Part shown: one piece after another, positions 52,276-59,891 of the stretch
Layout: every line of letters starts with the position of its first letter
Position numbering within the stretch: the first letter of the stretch is position 1
Assembly (NCBI GenBank): GCA_944389275.1
Contig: CALXLT010000045.1
Location: forward strand, 29,884 to 93,883
Length of the DNA: 64,000 nt
DNA from: an uncultured Spirochaetaceae bacterium
GTDB taxonomy: Bacteria > Spirochaetota > Spirochaetia > Sphaerochaetales > Sphaerochaetaceae
Direction of reading: 5' to 3'
Position numbers and translations under genes: made by a program
Notes under the pieces: generated by a model
What the model was told of the DNA's origin: nothing
What the model saw: the letters and a program-made list of their open reading frames with translations, nothing else
The model's database searches: none

Positions 52276-53721
52276 ATGCCAGGAATACAATTCTACACGG
52301 GGGAGAGCATCCCTCTTGAGCTGCATAAGGTCAGGATAGTCCAGAAGCTGGACCTGGTTCCTGTCGAGCGAAGGGCGGAAGCGATAAAGGAAGCCGGGAA
52401 CAACACCTTCCTTCTCAAGAACAAGGACATCTTCCTAGACATGCTCACGGACAGCGGAGTCAACGCCATGAGCGACAGGCAGCTCGCGGCGATGATGGTC
52501 GCGGACGACAGCTACGCCGGAAGCGCCACATTCACACGCCTTACCGACAAGCTCGAGGAGATATTCGGGACGAAGTACTTCCTCCCCGCCCATCAGGGCA
52601 GGGCCGCGGAGAACATCCTCGCGATGACTTTCGTCCAGAAGGGCTCGATAGTCCCGATGAACTACCACTTCACGACCACGAAGGCCCATATCACAAGGCT
52701 CGGCGGCTATGTCGAGGAGGTCGTGATAGATGAAGGCATAAGGATCACAAGCGACCATCCATTCAAGGGCAACTTCGATCTCGATAAGCTCAAGGCCCTC
52801 TTCGAGGAGAAAGGTGATAGGATCCCGTTCGTGAGGATCGAGGCGGGAACGAACCTCATCGGCGGACAGCCCTTGTCGCTGGAGAACATAGAGGCCGTCG
52901 CGGATCTTGTCCATAGCTACGGCAAACCAGTTGTCATGGACGCGAGCCTCCTGCAGGACAACCTCTACTTCATAAAGACAAGGGAGGAGAAGGCAAAGGA
53001 CCTTTCTATCAGGGAGATAACAAGGCGCATCTCCGACAAGATGGATATCATATACTTCTCAGCGCGCAAGCTTGGCTTCGCCCGCGGCGGCGGCATAGCT
53101 ATCCATGACGAGAAGCTTTACCTGCGGATGAGGGAGCTTGTCCCTATGTTCGAGGGCTTCCTGACCTACGGCGGCATGAGCGTAAGGGAGATGGAGGCGA
53201 TGACGGTGGGGCTTGAGGAGACGATGGATATGGATGTCATCTCACAAGGTCCCCTCTTCATAAAGTACATGACAGATGAGCTTATAAAGCTAGGCGTTCC
53301 TGTAGTCACTCCCGCGGGAGGTCTTGGATGCCACCTTGACGCGTCCCGCTTCATCCCGCATGTCAGGCAGGAGGAGTACCCCGCTGGAGCCCTCGGAGCC
53401 GCGGTGTACATCGCGGGAGGGATAAGGGGCATGGAAAGAGGCACGATATCAGAGCAGAGGGAAGAGGATGGATCCGAGCATCTGGCATCTGTCGAGCTGC
53501 TTCGCCTTGCCCTGCCCCGCCGTGTCTTCACGCTGTCACAGGTGAAGTACGCGGTGGACAGGATCAAATGGCTCTATGACCACCGCGATCTCATAGGAGG
53601 CCTAAGGTTCGTGGAGGAGCCTTCATCGCTCCGCTTCTTCTTCGGCCGCCTTGAACCGACCTCCGCATGGCAGGATGAGCTCGTGAAAGCGTTCAGGAAG
53701 GATTTCGGGGATAGCCTGTAG
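52276..53721 (+). CDS. tnaA: Tryptophanase/tyrosine phenol-lyase family beta-eliminating lyase
   Basis: A PLP enzyme of 481 residues that cleaves an aromatic amino acid to indole or phenol, pyruvate and ammonia. EAGNNTFLLKNKDIFLDMLTDSG (read in adjoining parts), PAHQGRAAENILA and FTTTKAHITRLGG match the family. The PLP-lysine motif reads FSARKLGFARGGG instead of MS(G/A)KKD; the second Lys, which binds PLP, is retained. RSMERG-like GIRGMERGTIS and LALPRRVFTL are present. ATG 52276 has AAAGGGG at ideal spacing. The altered motif means the substrate (Trp, Tyr or another) cannot be fixed. Confidence 0.8.
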   Translation: MPGIQFYTGESIPLELHKVRIVQKLDLVPVERRAEAIKEAGNNTFLLKNKDIFLDMLTDSGVNAMSDRQLAAMMVADDSYAGSATFTRLTDKLEEIFGTKYFLPAHQGRAAENILAMTFVQKGSIVPMNYHFTTTKAHITRLGGYVEEVVIDEGIRITSDHPFKGNFDLDKLKALFEEKGDRIPFVRIEAGTNLIGGQPLSLENIEAVADLVHSYGKPVVMDASLLQDNLYFIKTREEKAKDLSIREITRRISDKMDIIYFSARKLGFARGGGIAIHDEKLYLRMRELVPMFEGFLTYGGMSVREMEAMTVGLEETMDMDVISQGPLFIKYMTDELIKLGVPVVTPAGGLGCHLDASRFIPHVRQEEYPAGALGAAVYIAGGIRGMERGTISEQREEDGSEHLASVELLRLALPRRVFTLSQVKYAVDRIKWLYDHRDLIGGLRFVEEPSSLRFFFGRLEPTSAWQDELVKAFRKDFGDSL

Positions 53722-53729
53722 GAAAACCC

Positions 53730-53757
53730 AGAGCTCCATCGGCAGAGGTGGAGCTCT
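53730..53757 (+). terminator. Stem-loop after the tryptophanase-like gene
   Basis: Perfect 9-bp stem AGAGCTCCA (53730-53738) with TGGAGCTCT (53749-53757) and a 10-base loop, 8 bases after the stop codon. The tail is TCTGCTCTC, so the T tract is poor. Confidence 0.65.
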
Positions 53758-53791
53758 TCTGCTCTCACCCCGAAAAGCACAATACCTAGAT

Positions 53792-53828
53792 GATTCTCAG
53801 TAAATCATGCCGTTTTATACTGAGAATC
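53792..53828. promoter_or_regulatory. Perfect 11-bp dyad upstream of the fic promoter
   Basis: GATTCTCAGTA (53792-53802) and TACTGAGAATC (53818-53828), 15-base spacer. It ends 3 bases before the fic -35 region. Because the Fic protein has a C-terminal winged-helix-like domain, it may be an autoregulatory operator. This is inference. Confidence 0.55.
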
Positions 53829-53831
53829 CTG

Positions 53832-53859
53832 TTGTTTTCCCAGTACAGGAAGATATAAT
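53832..53859 (+). promoter_or_regulatory. Promoter of the fic gene (leaderless geometry)
   Basis: TTGTTT (53832-53837), 16-base spacer, perfect TATAAT (53854-53859), then 6 bases to ATG 53866. The seventh base after the -10 is the A of the start codon, and no Shine-Dalgarno is present. Confidence 0.7.
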
Positions 53860-53865
53860 GGCCTC

Positions 53866-54927
53866 ATGTACATATACGAGAACCATGATTGGCCGCACTT
53901 CATCTTTGACGAGGGCCTGGTGCAGAGCTATGAAAAGCGGGCATACAGTCTCAGATTCTTCCTTGAGGGAATCCTCTCCGTGCTGAACGACCGGAGAGCC
54001 TATGGCGCCGATGTGCTGGGATCTTCCCTTCATTCCTCCTGGGCCATAGAAGGGATCAGCCTATCCGATGATGATATCCGCACATCGATTTCAAGAAGAT
54101 TGGACTTTCCATCCACCACAGGCAAGCCAAAGGGCTACTATGATGGCATAGCTGAAGCAACCCTCGATGCCGTGCAGAATCATGGCAAGCTCACGATCGA
54201 GAGGCTTCTTTCCTGGCACAGGAGGATAGTAGAGATCAATCCTGGCGTGAAGCGAGGGGCATTCAGAAACGATAGCGTCTATGTCGTATCAGGAAGCTAT
54301 AAGAATTCCGCTATCATCTATGAAGCGCCTTCCGCGTCATCGGTCCCGGAGATGATGAAGGCGTTCCTCTCCTTCGTTAACAGCGAGATGCATTCCGACC
54401 TGGTGATGTCAGGAATCGCTCATCTGCATCTTGTCCTGATCCATCCTTTCGAAGATGGCAATGGAAGGATGGCACGCCTCATAGGCGATCATGTAATGGC
54501 CAGGCATTCAGAGGCCCTTCCTGGAGTCCTTGCCTCCGCGGAGATCAGGAAGAAGCAGAAGGAGTACTATGAGATCCTCAACAGGACAAGCAAGGGCTCT
54601 CTGGATATCACAGAATGGCTGACATGGTATCTCGAGCGCCTGATAGACGCGTATGAAGAAGCGATCAGGACGGTCCAGCGTTCATTTGCGATCAAGGCCT
54701 TTTTCGAGAGAGCTGTTGAATGCGGTATTAATGAAAAGCAGGACAAGTTCCTCCGGAAGGTGCTTGCAGAGGATTGGAAAGGGGCAATCACGGCCAAAAA
54801 GTACGCCGCGATCACAGGATGCCATCCAGATACCGCAAACAGGGACCTGAAGAAGCTCACGGCCTGTGGCTTGCTGCATAGAGAGGGGAATGGAAAGAAC
54901 ACGCATTACACCGTGATCATCGAATAG
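53866..54927 (+). CDS. Fic family protein with N-terminal inhibitory helix and C-terminal winged helix
   Basis: A 353-residue Fic protein. Fic enzymes usually transfer AMP (or another nucleotide part) to a Tyr, Ser or Thr of a target protein. The catalytic motif HPFEDGNGR is complete (193-201). The inhibitory motif (S/T)xxxE(G/N) is present at the N-terminal side as SWAIEG (58-63), making it a class II Fic whose activity is normally held off. Residues about 290-353 (AITAKKYAAITGCHPDTANRDLKKL in two parts, LLHREGNGKNTHYTV) look like a winged helix-turn-helix, suggesting DNA binding and autoregulation. It is transcribed alone from a good promoter with no leader. No antitoxin gene is adjacent, in keeping with built-in inhibition. 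Confidence 0.86.
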   Translation: MYIYENHDWPHFIFDEGLVQSYEKRAYSLRFFLEGILSVLNDRRAYGADVLGSSLHSSWAIEGISLSDDDIRTSISRRLDFPSTTGKPKGYYDGIAEATLDAVQNHGKLTIERLLSWHRRIVEINPGVKRGAFRNDSVYVVSGSYKNSAIIYEAPSASSVPEMMKAFLSFVNSEMHSDLVMSGIAHLHLVLIHPFEDGNGRMARLIGDHVMARHSEALPGVLASAEIRKKQKEYYEILNRTSKGSLDITEWLTWYLERLIDAYEEAIRTVQRSFAIKAFFERAVECGINEKQDKFLRKVLAEDWKGAITAKKYAAITGCHPDTANRDLKKLTACGLLHREGNGKNTHYTVIIE

Positions 54928-54943
54928 AGCGAAGGACAAGGAA

Positions 54944-54975
54944 AAGCTCCCCGCATTACCTAAGGCAGGGAGCTT
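54944..54975 (-). terminator. Terminator after the amino-acid ABC operon
   Basis: AAGCTCCC (54944-54951) and GGGAGCTT (54968-54975) form an 8-bp stem with a 16-base loop. The minus strand continues into AGCTTTTCCTTG. It lies between the convergent fic and ABC genes and may serve both. Confidence 0.65.
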
Positions 54976-54988
54976 CCAGCAGAGGACT

Positions 54989-56491
54989 TTACTCCTGTTC
55001 CTTTATCCCCTTGAGGATCTTATCCTTCTTCCTCCTCTTGGGGTTTATCGAATCCTCGACAAGCGTGACGATCTTGGTGAGGATGGCTGAGATCACGAAG
55101 TACATTATCGCTGTGACGATCAGCGGGAAGAACGCCTCGTAAGTCCTGCTTCGCACCAGGTCGCTTATCTTCGTGAGGTCAAGCACGGCTATATAGCCTA
55201 CGACAGATGTCTCCTTTATCAACGTCACGACATCGTTGCGGTAGATAGGCAGGAAGTGCTGAGCCGCCTGCGGGAGGATGATCTTGAAAAAGCTCTGCCT
55301 CTCGGAGTAGCCAAGCGCGCGCGATGCCTCGAACTGCCCGCGTCCTATCGCGTTGCAGCCTACGCGGAGCATATCGATCATGGAGCAGGCGAACATGAGC
55401 GAGAAGCCCACTACCGATACCCACATGCCGCTCAGCCTGGATGAGCCGAAGACGATATAGTAGAGGATCATCAGCAGCAGAACAGTCGGCATGCCGTGGA
55501 TGAGCCACAGGAAGAAGTTGGTGGCCTTGTTCGCGAGGACATTGCCCTTCCTGCATAGCATATAGATGCAGAAGCCGAGGATCGTGCCGGCAAGGATCGA
55601 AGCGATCGTTATGAGCACGGTCACACCCGCGCCCTGCACGAAGAGCACCCATCTGCTCTCACGGATGAATGTCTTCTCGAAGCTTTCCCCAAGCTTCTCG
55701 AAGAAGCCAAGCCCTGACTCATCATCGCCCTGCACTACAAGGCGGATAGGTGTCGAGTAATAGACATCGGAAAGGGTCCCGGTCTCATTGCGTTCCTCGC
55801 TGACGACGATATTCATGCCGATATCGTACTTGCCGCTCTCAACGCCCGGAGCGATCGCCTCGAAAGGAACCTCGAAGAACTCAGGCGTATAGCCATAAGC
55901 GCGCGCGAAGCGGCAGATGAAGTCGACGTCGAATCCGGAGATATTGCCGTTGCTTATGAAGGAGAAAGGCTCGTAGCCGCCTTCGACGGCAACCGATATC
56001 GTGCCGTTCTCCCCCGTGAAGCCCCCGATATCGCAGGTATCGTTCACAGGATCGAAGTCAGCGATCCAGTAGTCATAGAGCTCTGAGAGCATGCCGTTCT
56101 CATGGCTCTCGGCGATGAACGCGTTAAGCTCGGAAAGGAGCCTGTCCTGCTTCTCGTTGTTTCCGATTATGCAGGTCGCGTTTATGTACCCGGCAACCTC
56201 ATCGAGGACAGCGAGGTCCGGATGGTTCTTCTTCTGCACGCCGTAGCTGACCTCCTCGATCAGATAGGCGTCGACCTTTCCGGACTGGAGCGCGAGGATC
56301 ATGTCATTGGGCATCGTATAGTACTGGAATGTGCTATGCGGCACCCTGTCCATGATAAGCTCCTCATAGAGCACGGCGGTCTGCACCCCGATGTTCTTCC
56401 CGTCGAGGTCCTCGATCGTATTGAACTCCTGAGCGAAGGCAGAGGAGACAAGTACTGCAGCCAACGCTGCGATTGCGATCAGCTTCTTCAT
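54989..56491 (-). CDS. Polar amino-acid ABC importer: binding domain (apparently permuted) fused to permease
   Basis: A 500-residue fusion of substrate-binding and permease parts. After a signal peptide (1-20), residues about 22-145 resemble the second lobe and final helix of SBP_bac_3 proteins (IEDLDGKNIGVQTAVLYEEL, LQSGKVDAYLIEE, AFIAESHENGMLSELYDYWI). Residues about 164-255 resemble the first lobe (ISVAVEGGYEPFSFI, GFDVDFICRFARAYGY, ESGKYDIGMNIVVSEER). This order is the reverse of the usual one. Residues about 280-490 form a HisM/GlnP permease with the EAA loop ASRALGYSERQSFFKIILPQA. The start was taken as the second ATG of AATGATG, after GGAGG and overlapping the ATPase stop. Confidence 0.82.
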   Translation of the reverse strand: MKKLIAIAALAAVLVSSAFAQEFNTIEDLDGKNIGVQTAVLYEELIMDRVPHSTFQYYTMPNDMILALQSGKVDAYLIEEVSYGVQKKNHPDLAVLDEVAGYINATCIIGNNEKQDRLLSELNAFIAESHENGMLSELYDYWIADFDPVNDTCDIGGFTGENGTISVAVEGGYEPFSFISNGNISGFDVDFICRFARAYGYTPEFFEVPFEAIAPGVESGKYDIGMNIVVSEERNETGTLSDVYYSTPIRLVVQGDDESGLGFFEKLGESFEKTFIRESRWVLFVQGAGVTVLITIASILAGTILGFCIYMLCRKGNVLANKATNFFLWLIHGMPTVLLLMILYYIVFGSSRLSGMWVSVVGFSLMFACSMIDMLRVGCNAIGRGQFEASRALGYSERQSFFKIILPQAAQHFLPIYRNDVVTLIKETSVVGYIAVLDLTKISDLVRSRTYEAFFPLIVTAIMYFVISAILTKIVTLVEDSINPKRRKKDKILKGIKEQE

Positions 56492-57600
56492 CATTCCTCC
56501 ACCCATCTGAAACGAATCGTGATGATATGCTCATAACCCATAGGATCCGAGGTTATATCATCCTGCTTGGCTTCTGTAGTAGGCTCCGCAAGAAGATCCT
56601 GGAAGAGCTTGCTCGCAGAGGAATGGATATCGAACTTCTCCCCCTTGTAGCAGATAAGCATCGAGAGGATATCGAGCTTCTCGGAGTACTCCACCTTCAC
56701 GAGGATATCCGGGTTCTCCGTGTCCACCGCGATGTTGTTTATGCAGATCTCCTCGAACGCCAGCATGAGCTTGCTGAGCCTTTCCGCCTCGATCAGGAGC
56801 TTCTCTCCATAGGCGTTGAGCTCATCGTTCATGGCCTCGACATCGAACGACGCGGAATCGATCTTGTATGTAAGCGAGGACAGTCGCTGTATGAACTTCT
56901 TGGTTATCTCGCGCTGCGGATGCTCGAATATCTGCTTAGGCGTCCCTTCCTCGTAGATATATCCATCGTACATGAAGAGGATGCGGTTGGATATCTTCCT
57001 CGCGAAATCCATCTCATGCGTGACGATCATCATGGTGCGCCCGCTCTTGGCAAGCATCTTTATCACGGACTGTACCTCGCCTATCATCGACGGGTCGAGG
57101 GCCGATGTAGGCTCGTCGAACAGGATGATATCAGGATCCATGGCAAGGGTGCGCGCTATGGCTATCCTTTGCTGCTGTCCGCCAGAGAGCTCCTCAGGAT
57201 AGTTGAACACCTTGGACGCCAGTCCTACCTGCTGCAGAAGGTACATAGCCTTGTCATAGGCCTCCTGGCGGCTCCTGCCGAGAAGCGTTATCTGGGGATT
57301 CATTATGTTCTCGATTATCGTGAGATGCCCGAAGAGGTTGAATGACTGGAAGACCATGCCCATCTTCTTTCTGATCTCGTTGAGGTTGCATCCTCTCTCT
57401 GTAATGTCCTGACCATCTACTATGATACTGCCTGAAGTTGGCTCGGTCAGCATGTTGATGCATCGAAGAAGCGTCGACTTACCGGTTCCGGAAGGTCCTA
57501 TGATGGATATCACATCGCCATCATTTATAGTGACATCTATGTCTTTCAGCGGGATGGTATCATCATCAAATACTTTTCGCAGGTGCCTAATCTCTATCAT
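56491..57600 (-). CDS. Amino-acid ABC importer ATPase with extra C-terminal GHKL-like domain
   Basis: A 369-residue ATPase, about 120 longer than GlnQ/HisP. Walker A is GPSGTGKST (35-43), signature LSGGQQQRIAIARTLA, Walker B IILFDEPTSALDP and H-loop MIVTHEMDFARK. After about residue 250 comes an added domain: LSKLMLAFEEICINNI resembles the N box of RsbW-type GHKL ATPases (usual LALEEALTN), YKGEKFDI resembles their D-x-G-x-x-F-D loop, and HIITIRFRW their final strand. Key GHKL residues look degenerate, so it may bind a ligand or regulate without hydrolysing ATP. It is cotranscribed with the binding-permease fusion, has TAGGAGAG before the ATG, and overlaps its partner by one base. Confidence 0.83.
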   Translation of the reverse strand: MIEIRHLRKVFDDDTIPLKDIDVTINDGDVISIIGPSGTGKSTLLRCINMLTEPTSGSIIVDGQDITERGCNLNEIRKKMGMVFQSFNLFGHLTIIENIMNPQITLLGRSRQEAYDKAMYLLQQVGLASKVFNYPEELSGGQQQRIAIARTLAMDPDIILFDEPTSALDPSMIGEVQSVIKMLAKSGRTMMIVTHEMDFARKISNRILFMYDGYIYEEGTPKQIFEHPQREITKKFIQRLSSLTYKIDSASFDVEAMNDELNAYGEKLLIEAERLSKLMLAFEEICINNIAVDTENPDILVKVEYSEKLDILSMLICYKGEKFDIHSSASKLFQDLLAEPTTEAKQDDITSDPMGYEHIITIRFRWVEE

Positions 57601-57871
57601 CGCACTCTCCTAAAAGCTTTTGTTAACGGGCCCATAGTAAGGTATTTCTCACTATACATCTACCGCTTATGCCTATTTATATCATATTTTTTTCAGAAAT
57701 CATCATTATTTTCATAAGAGAGAAGGAAAAAGAAGGATTACGTACCTATATCTTCCCTGTCATTTACCCTTGCTGATCAGCATGTTATTACGTATTTCGT
57801 GTAGAAACTTGCCGATTTTCACTAAATAGAAGGCATTTTGGTCACTTCCTACGGAAAATACGGAGAAAAGA
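57601..57871. other. A/T-rich intergenic region at the edge of the island
   Basis: About 270 bases without a gene, between the ABC ATPase start and the small unknown gene's stop. It carries the ABC operon promoter region on the minus strand (TATAGT near 57652-57657 but no good -35) and a short imperfect dyad TAGTGAG/CTTACTA. No tRNA or attachment-site-like repeat was recognised. Composition changes here from GC-balanced to A/T-rich. Confidence 0.5.
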
Positions 57872-58231
57872 TCAATCACATTCTGCACCACTCATTATTT
57901 GCTGATAAATATAGTCCTGGATGATAGGCATCGGAAAAGCAGGGACTTTCATCGCCTTGCTGATATTCAGGATCTTCTCCTTGAATTCAGAATAGAGTTT
58001 CTCGATTTCCTGCTTACCATAATCATCATTTTCCTTTGATTTCAGGGAACCAACAGCAGAGCATTCCATGATGGTATCTTCAGCAGATGCATCCTTCATC
58101 TTATATGTAAAGTACACTCCCCGGCCTTTGGGACCATCTTCTTGGATTGCAGCCTTAAAGTGAAGGATTACGGATATACGTCCAGCAGGAATTTTCTCAA
58201 CATCATAAAAGAATTGCAGGATCTTAATCAT
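57872..58231 (-). CDS. Hypothetical protein
   Basis: A 119-residue protein I do not recognise. It is predicted soluble, with strands in the first half (RISVILHFKAAIQ, GVYFTYKMKD) and helices in the second (KQEIEKLYSEFKEKILNISKAM). There is no signal peptide, transmembrane segment or known motif. The start at 58231 has TAGGAGG 8 bases upstream, which makes translation credible. It is divergent from the AlbA_2 gene, with about 220 bases between starts. Codon use is more A/T-rich than in the core genes to the left, consistent with an island. Confidence 0.6.
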   Translation of the reverse strand: MIKILQFFYDVEKIPAGRISVILHFKAAIQEDGPKGRGVYFTYKMKDASAEDTIMECSAVGSLKSKENDDYGKQEIEKLYSEFKEKILNISKAMKVPAFPMPIIQDYIYQQIMSGAECD

Positions 58232-58405
58232 ATCCCAAACCTCCTAGGCACGAATAGATTCATCAATAATATAGACTGGATGTAAAATGCTTTTTCATTC
58301 CTGGCCCTCAAATAGAGGAAATCATCTATCACACCGTCCAGCCTGTCTTACTGAATAGGTATCAGCAGGAAAATAGTATCGTATCATATCATAACAATTA
58401 TTGTT

Positions 58406-58433
58406 GATACCATTCGATTTAAATGATACCATT
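58406..58433 (+). repeat. Direct repeats GATACCATT with overlapping promoter
   Basis: GATACCATT occurs at 58406-58414 and 58425-58433, a period of 19 bases (about two helical turns). TTGATA (58404-58409), 17 bases and TACCAT (58427-58432) form a plausible promoter, so the repeats cover the -35 and -10. They may be binding sites of the AlbA_2/HTH protein encoded just downstream. Confidence 0.45.
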
Positions 58434-58453
58434 TTTATGAGGAGACGCCCCAA

Positions 58454-59854
58454 ATGCTGAAGCCTGAAGACAAAAGAACCGAATACAAACGAGAAATTCC
58501 CGACGACAGCACAAGATATCTTAAAACAATAGCTGCATTCGCCAACGCCGAAGGTGGTGAGATGATATTCGGCATCGATGATAAGGAAAGATGCGCAATA
58601 GGCATAGATGAATCTGAGCTTCCCCTGCTCATGGATAAGCTCGCAAACAGCATCTATAGTGCAATAGAGCCCAAAATCATTCCTGATATCTATGTACAGA
58701 GAATAGACGGAAAGTCCGTGATAATAGTCAGGATCGCGCATGGTCAGCAGCCACCATATTACATCAAAAGCCGCGGAATACTTGATGGTACATATATCAG
58801 GGCGGCAGGCACCACGAGGCTTGCTGCAAGCTATCAGATACAGGAGCTTATACTCTCCTCCAAGAACATAGGTTTCGATAAGATCAGGCTTGACAGGGAG
58901 CTATCGGATGAAGAGCTCAACGGATTCTGCGCACACCTTGAAAGCCATGCGAAAAAGCTGCAAGGAATGGACAAAGTGCGTAAGCTTTCCATCTCCAACT
59001 TAATTGCCTTCTCCCTCATAAAAGAAGAGGATGGCAGGTATTTCGCAACCAATGGCTACCAGCTTCTTGAAGGCAAGCCTGGACTATACCCAAATGCAGA
59101 AACCCAATGCGCTTTATTCAAAGGCAAAGAGGCTGGAATCTTCATCGACAGGAAGGATATATCAGGAGCTATAGATGAACAGGTAGAGGATGCAGTTGCA
59201 TTCGTGCTACAGCATATATCACTCTGGTCCAGAACAGAAGGTTTAACAAGAAAGGACTTCTATGAGCTTCCCATCAGTTCCATCAGAGAGGTCATCACCA
59301 ACGCGATATGCCACAGATCATACCTAGCGGAAGGGAAGATACAGATCGCAATCTATGATGACCGCATTACAGTAACATCCCCAGGCAGTCTGCCTCGCGG
59401 GCTCACCATAGATATGCTGAAAGAAGGACGATCCATGGCACCAAACACCGCTATTGCTAAAGCTTTCTGGTATATGGGGCTTATCGAGGAATGGGGGCTT
59501 GGTGTACCCAGAATCATAAAGGAATCAAGGGAGTATGGTCTCAAAGAACCATTATTCGAGGACCTTGATGGTAGATTCAGAGTCACGATTTATAGGCGTA
59601 AGCCCTCATATGACGATGCTGGGGTCATCTACCCTTCTTTGAAGGAAGACACTCCAAGCTATGGCAGCCCATCAATCGAAGACAAGCTGCTATCACTGCT
59701 GGAGGAGAACCCAAATGCTACGCAGCCAGAGCTAGCATCAGCCACGAATACAAGCATTATCACAATCAAACGCGCTATGAAGAAACTGCAGGAACAAGGC
59801 AGGCTCAACCGCCAAGGCAATAATCGTAAGGGCTGCTGGAAGGTAATCAAATAG
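58454..59854 (+). CDS. AlbA_2 (Schlafen-type) ATP-binding transcriptional regulator
   Basis: A 466-residue protein of the COG2865 type. The N-terminal AlbA_2 domain is visible (TEYKREIPD near residue 9, KTIAAFANAEGGEMIFGIDD at 24-43, RIAHGQQPPYYIKSRGILDGTYIR, then VRIAG-like IRAAGTT). The middle part has a GHKL-like C-terminal HATPase_c_4 region (LPISSIREVITNAICHRSY, GLIEEWGLGVPRI). The last ~60 residues form a winged helix (NPNATQPELASATNTSIITIKRAMKKL in parts). Such proteins are usually DNA-binding regulators, often in mobile or defence regions. AGGAG lies 10 bases before the ATG. It converges on the TIR cassette, ending 37 bases from the last TIR gene. Confidence 0.83.
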   Translation: MLKPEDKRTEYKREIPDDSTRYLKTIAAFANAEGGEMIFGIDDKERCAIGIDESELPLLMDKLANSIYSAIEPKIIPDIYVQRIDGKSVIIVRIAHGQQPPYYIKSRGILDGTYIRAAGTTRLAASYQIQELILSSKNIGFDKIRLDRELSDEELNGFCAHLESHAKKLQGMDKVRKLSISNLIAFSLIKEEDGRYFATNGYQLLEGKPGLYPNAETQCALFKGKEAGIFIDRKDISGAIDEQVEDAVAFVLQHISLWSRTEGLTRKDFYELPISSIREVITNAICHRSYLAEGKIQIAIYDDRITVTSPGSLPRGLTIDMLKEGRSMAPNTAIAKAFWYMGLIEEWGLGVPRIIKESREYGLKEPLFEDLDGRFRVTIYRRKPSYDDAGVIYPSLKEDTPSYGSPSIEDKLLSLLEENPNATQPELASATNTSIITIKRAMKKLQEQGRLNRQGNNRKGCWKVIK

Positions 59855-59891
59855 AAATCCGAGGCAAATCCTAAGATCCTACATATTCCTA

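Noticed and set aside
57601..57871. tRNA gene or integration site at the island edge
   Set aside because: No T-loop (GGTTCRA) or clover-leaf pairing could be found, and no direct repeats typical of attachment sites were seen.
58322..58741. Minus-strand frame of 139 codons over the start of the AlbA_2 gene
   Set aside because: It is antisense to a strong protein family match and across its promoter repeats, with no ribosome site and no family resemblance.
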